Under the pieces are notes generated by a model. It was not told where the DNA came from and made no database searches. It saw only the letters and a list, made by a program, of their open reading frames with translations. Positions 61,355 to 64,000 of a stretch of DNA of 64,000 nucleotides are shown one piece after another (positions within the stretch are counted from its first letter, which is position 1; each line of letters opens with the position of its first letter). A program made the translations under genes and the position numbers. The stretch covers positions 1,643,001 through 1,707,000 of the forward strand of contig NZ_JIAL01000001.1 in NCBI RefSeq assembly GCF_000688455.1, given 5' to 3'. Source of the DNA: Pseudacidobacterium ailaaui (GTDB lineage Bacteria > Acidobacteriota > Terriglobia > Terriglobales > Acidobacteriaceae).

Positions 61355-63124
61355 CTAGTGTGCTGCTGACGGGGCGATTTCTTTTGGCGTTACCTCACCC
61401 TTTCCTTCCAGAATCGAATAGAGGCGGTCCACAGCCAGATTGCTGAGCCTGTCTTGGGTGCCGGATGGCCAGCGAATTTCCACCTGATCAACTTTGGTGG
61501 CCGTTCCCAGTCCGAAATGGACGCGCAGATCATTCTGCGAGAGATAGCTGCCTCCGCTGCGGACTTCATCGGTCTGGGTCACCTTTCCTGCGGTAATGGT
61601 GATGCGGGCGCCGAGGGCGAGACGGTTGCTCTTGGTCCCGGCAAGTTCAAAGCTGATCCAATGGTTGTCGGGCACGCCCTGGTTGCGGAGAACCATTGGC
61701 TTGCCATCGATGTCTGAAACGACCACATCCATCTGGCCGTCGTTGAAGAGATCGGCCACGGCCAGCCCGCGGCTGACCCGGGGTTGCTGAAGAGCAGGGC
61801 CGGCCTGCAGACTGGCATCACAGAAGGTGCCGTCGTGCTGGTTCATGAAAAGATTTTTGGGCTGGCGGTAGCGCGCTCCGGAAGGAAGTGAATCCACCTG
61901 GGGGTAGACCTGGCCATTGACGGAGATGAGATCGACCCAACCATCATTGTCAAGGTCTACGAAGGCATCTCCCCACTTGACCCAGGGCAGCGAGGGCAGA
62001 CCGACCCCGGCGTCATAGGAAACATCGCTGAAGTCATCATTGCCGTTGTTCTTGTAGAGGGCATTGTTTTCGTCGGCAAAATTGGTGACGTAAATGGAGA
62101 AGCGTCCGCTGTGGTCGTAGTCGCCGACAGTGACGCCCATAGAGCCCTGCTCGGAGCCGTCGGCACTGACGGCGGTCCCGGATTCAAGCCCAATCTCAGT
62201 AAATTTTCCATGGCCGTCGTTTCTGTAGAGAAAATTTGGCGTTGAGTCATTGGCGACGTAGATGTCCGGACGACCGGTGTGATTGAAGTCTGACCAGATG
62301 ACGCCAAGACCGAAATATCCATTGGGATCATCCACGCCTGCGGCCTTTGAGACATCAGTAAAGGTGCCATCGCCATTGTTGTGAAAAAGGGAGTCGCCCG
62401 CCCCTTTCAGTCCGCGGGGACCGCACTGCACATCAATGCCGCGATATTTGCAGGTAGGCGCCTTGCCGAATCCGGGAAGGTCGTTCAGTTTGAAGTCCAC
62501 ATAATTTGTGACCATCAGGTCTACAAATCCGTCGCCGTCGTAATCTCCGAAGGCCGCGCCGGTAGACCAGCGGCCATCAGCGACGCCAGCCTGTTTGGTG
62601 ACGTCGGTAAAGGTGCCGTCTCCGTTGTTGCGGTAGAGGACATTGCCTCCGAGGCAGGTGACGTAGATGTCGGGCCAGCCATCGTTGTTATAGTCGCCGA
62701 CGGCCCCGCCCATGGCAAAGCATGGAGTGGCAACCCCGGCCCGGGTGGAGACGTCGGTAAAGGTGCCGTCGTGATTGTTGTGGTAGAGTGCGCTGCGGGC
62801 CTTTTCACCTTTGAGGGCCATGTCCACGGTAGGCGCATTGGTGAAGTAGATGTCCGGCCATCCATCGCGGTCGTAATCGAGGATGAGCACGCCACCGCTC
62901 ATGGATTCGACGATGTATTTCTTTTCCGGAGCAGAAAGGTGCCGGAAGGTGATGCCGGCCTTGTCGGTGATGTCTACTAGCTGAGGCACGGGGCGGTCTT
63001 TGCAGACGCGGGTTTTCACGCCGGGAGGCGGAGGCGAGGCAGGACTGTGCGCCTGGGCAATCAGGCTGGCAGTCCATGCGGCTTGAAGCAGGCAGGCAAT
63101 CAGAGGGCGGAGATGGATGGGCAC
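61355..63124 (-). CDS. CRTAC1-type FG-GAP/ASPIC-UnbV repeat protein, exported
   Basis: 589 residues: a signal peptide (IHLRPLIACLLQAAWTASLIAQA), then SGGVLILDYDRDGWPDIYFTN and a series of FG-GAP repeats (GDYNNDGWPDIYVT, GDYDGDGFVDLMVTN, SDFNHTGRPDIYVAND, VDLDNDGWVDLIS, ADLFNDGQMDVVVSD) ending in ASPIC/UnbV (LALGARITITAG, VDQVEIRWPSG). It lacks the helical N-terminal part of the paralogue at 42225. I chose the GTG at 63124 because AGGA precedes it; the frame is open to 63262. Divergent from the GH2 gene. Confidence 0.87.
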   Translation of the reverse strand: MPIHLRPLIACLLQAAWTASLIAQAHSPASPPPPGVKTRVCKDRPVPQLVDITDKAGITFRHLSAPEKKYIVESMSGGVLILDYDRDGWPDIYFTNAPTVDMALKGEKARSALYHNNHDGTFTDVSTRAGVATPCFAMGGAVGDYNNDGWPDIYVTCLGGNVLYRNNGDGTFTDVTKQAGVADGRWSTGAAFGDYDGDGFVDLMVTNYVDFKLNDLPGFGKAPTCKYRGIDVQCGPRGLKGAGDSLFHNNGDGTFTDVSKAAGVDDPNGYFGLGVIWSDFNHTGRPDIYVANDSTPNFLYRNDGHGKFTEIGLESGTAVSADGSEQGSMGVTVGDYDHSGRFSIYVTNFADENNALYKNNGNDDFSDVSYDAGVGLPSLPWVKWGDAFVDLDNDGWVDLISVNGQVYPQVDSLPSGARYRQPKNLFMNQHDGTFCDASLQAGPALQQPRVSRGLAVADLFNDGQMDVVVSDIDGKPMVLRNQGVPDNHWISFELAGTKSNRLALGARITITAGKVTQTDEVRSGGSYLSQNDLRVHFGLGTATKVDQVEIRWPSGTQDRLSNLAVDRLYSILEGKGEVTPKEIAPSAAH

Positions 63125-63247
63125 GAATCCTATTGTTGCCAGCCAGGGCCTTGCCTGCAAGTGGCGACGGAAAGCGAGGGTCCCTGTACCGTGCGTTTCT
63201 CTGCTGCAGCAGACGGCCTGAATCATGTATCGTTTTGGGTGTGGAAG

Positions 63248-63261
63248 TGAAAGCGGTTTCA
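63248..63261. promoter_or_regulatory. LacI-type operator candidate upstream of GH2
   Basis: TGAAAGCGGTTTCA is a 14-bp palindrome with central CG and one mismatched pair, close to the TGAAACCGGTTTCA form common for LacI-family sites. It ends 16 bp before the GH2 start codon and lies in the divergent intergenic region. A good promoter is not evident. Confidence 0.4.
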
Positions 63262-63277
63262 TTCAAACGAGGGACAC

Positions 63278-64000
63278 ATGGACAGGCGTGATTTTATGAA
63301 AGCCAGCGGAGCGTTGCTGGCAGGGGCTGCAGTAGCCAGGCATGGGTTTGCGCAGCATGAGAAGCAAACACACGGAGGTCGTTTGGTGCTGGCCATCAAC
63401 CGTGGCTGGCGCTATCATCCGAAATTTGTCGAGGGCGGCCATGAGGCGCAATTTGACGATTCAGGCTTTGATCGGGTGGTCGTGCCGCATACCAATGTCC
63501 GGCTGCCCTGGCATGGTTTCGATGACAAAGAATATGAATTTGTCTCCTTATATCGGAGAAAGTTCCGTCTGCCCGCGGAGGCGCGGGGAAAGCATGTGTT
63601 TGTGGATTTTGAGGGGGTGATGACCGCCTCGACGGTCTGGATCAATGGTCAGCGTCTGGGCGAATACAAAGGGGGATACACTCCATTTTCCTTTGAACTG
63701 ACGCAGCATGTGGATTTTGATGGAGAAAATGTACTGGCCGTGGATGTGGATTCGACTGAGCGGCCCGATATTCCTCCTTTTGGATACCGGATCGATTATT
63801 TGACTTTTGGCGGAATCTATCGCGAGGTCGCGCTGCGCATCGTGCCCTCAACATTCATCGAGAACATTTTTGCCCAACCCAAAGACGTTCTGAGCGGAAG
63901 CCCTTCCCTGGATGTGCTGTGCTATGTGCAGTCCCTGGAGCCGGAGAGCGGGGCGCTCCAGCTCGAAGCCCTGCTGCTCGATGGCGATCACACCATCGCA
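63278..64000 (+). CDS. Glycoside hydrolase GH2-like (beta-galactosidase family), Tat-exported, partial
   Basis: The frame stays open to the right edge, giving 241 residues so far. A Tat signal begins MDRRDFMKASGALLAGAAVA (RRDFMK). The N-terminal GH2 sugar-binding domain follows: NRGWRYHPKFVEGGHEA, VVVPHTNVRLPWHGFDD, YRRKFRLPAEARGKHVFVDFEG, VWINGQRLGEYKGGYTPFSFEL, then RIDYLTFGGIYREVALRIV and the beginning of the immunoglobulin-like domain. The catalytic barrel lies beyond the window. GAGGGA precedes the ATG at 63278. Confidence 0.88.
   Translation, partial: MDRRDFMKASGALLAGAAVARHGFAQHEKQTHGGRLVLAINRGWRYHPKFVEGGHEAQFDDSGFDRVVVPHTNVRLPWHGFDDKEYEFVSLYRRKFRLPAEARGKHVFVDFEGVMTASTVWINGQRLGEYKGGYTPFSFELTQHVDFDGENVLAVDVDSTERPDIPPFGYRIDYLTFGGIYREVALRIVPSTFIENIFAQPKDVLSGSPSLDVLCYVQSLEPESGALQLEALLLDGDHTIA

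Overview
The window looks like a chromosomal segment of an Acidobacteriota bacterium, most likely a member of the Terriglobia/Acidobacteriaceae. This is inferred from gene content, without a database search. The signs are Oar-like TonB-dependent receptors with an N-terminal carboxypeptidase-regulatory domain and no SusD partner, two ASPIC/UnbV-FG-GAP (CRTAC1-type) exported proteins, many secreted glycoside hydrolases, DUF4254, and moderately high GC with dense genes. No rRNA operon, insertion sequence, prophage or CRISPR array is visible.

Layout. 1-10.1 kb is housekeeping: the end of tsf, hslVU, small membrane proteins, a CDF metal transporter, an ATP-dependent DNA ligase, prfA-prmC, an M29 aminopeptidase and tRNA-Pro(CGG). 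10.4-25.2 kb is a polysaccharide-use region: one TonB receptor broken by a frameshift, then a probable operon of TonB receptor, GH39, GH144-like glucanase (also frameshifted), LacI repressor and GH3 beta-glucosidase. It has a sigma70-like promoter with a LacI-type palindrome at the predicted start of transcription. GH144 plus GH3 suggests beta-1,2-glucan (sophorose polymer) use. 25.3-30.5 kb is a minus-strand translation/nucleotide block: ispE, tRNA-Gln, prs, rplY, pth, rpsF, rpsR, rplI. The 5' half of tRNA-Gln and its upstream flank are duplicated.

30.5-45.7 kb holds two MacB-type permeases without an ATPase, a GH76 enzyme with its own promoter and operator, DUF4254 and TPR proteins, a YvcK-like protein, a YdiJ-like FAD/Fe-S dehydrogenase, purA, lipA, a CRTAC1 protein and a cytochrome c lipoprotein pair. 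45.7-46.1 kb is a non-coding gap with two perfect parS-type palindromes. 46.1-55.3 kb has dacB, folP, a metallophosphoesterase, frr, an isoaspartyl peptidase, and rplU-rpmA behind a structured leader that folds on paper as a three-way junction. 56.3-61.3 kb is a PaoABCD-like periplasmic molybdenum aldehyde oxidoreductase operon. The window closes with a second CRTAC1 protein and the start of a Tat-exported GH2 enzyme running off the edge.

Two wider patterns stand out. Several genes without a Shine-Dalgarno sequence carry a TANNNT -10-like hexamer 6-8 nt before the start codon, suggesting leaderless mRNAs. Both frameshifts fall in short C runs, one gaining and one losing a base, so sequencing error must be excluded before calling pseudogenes.
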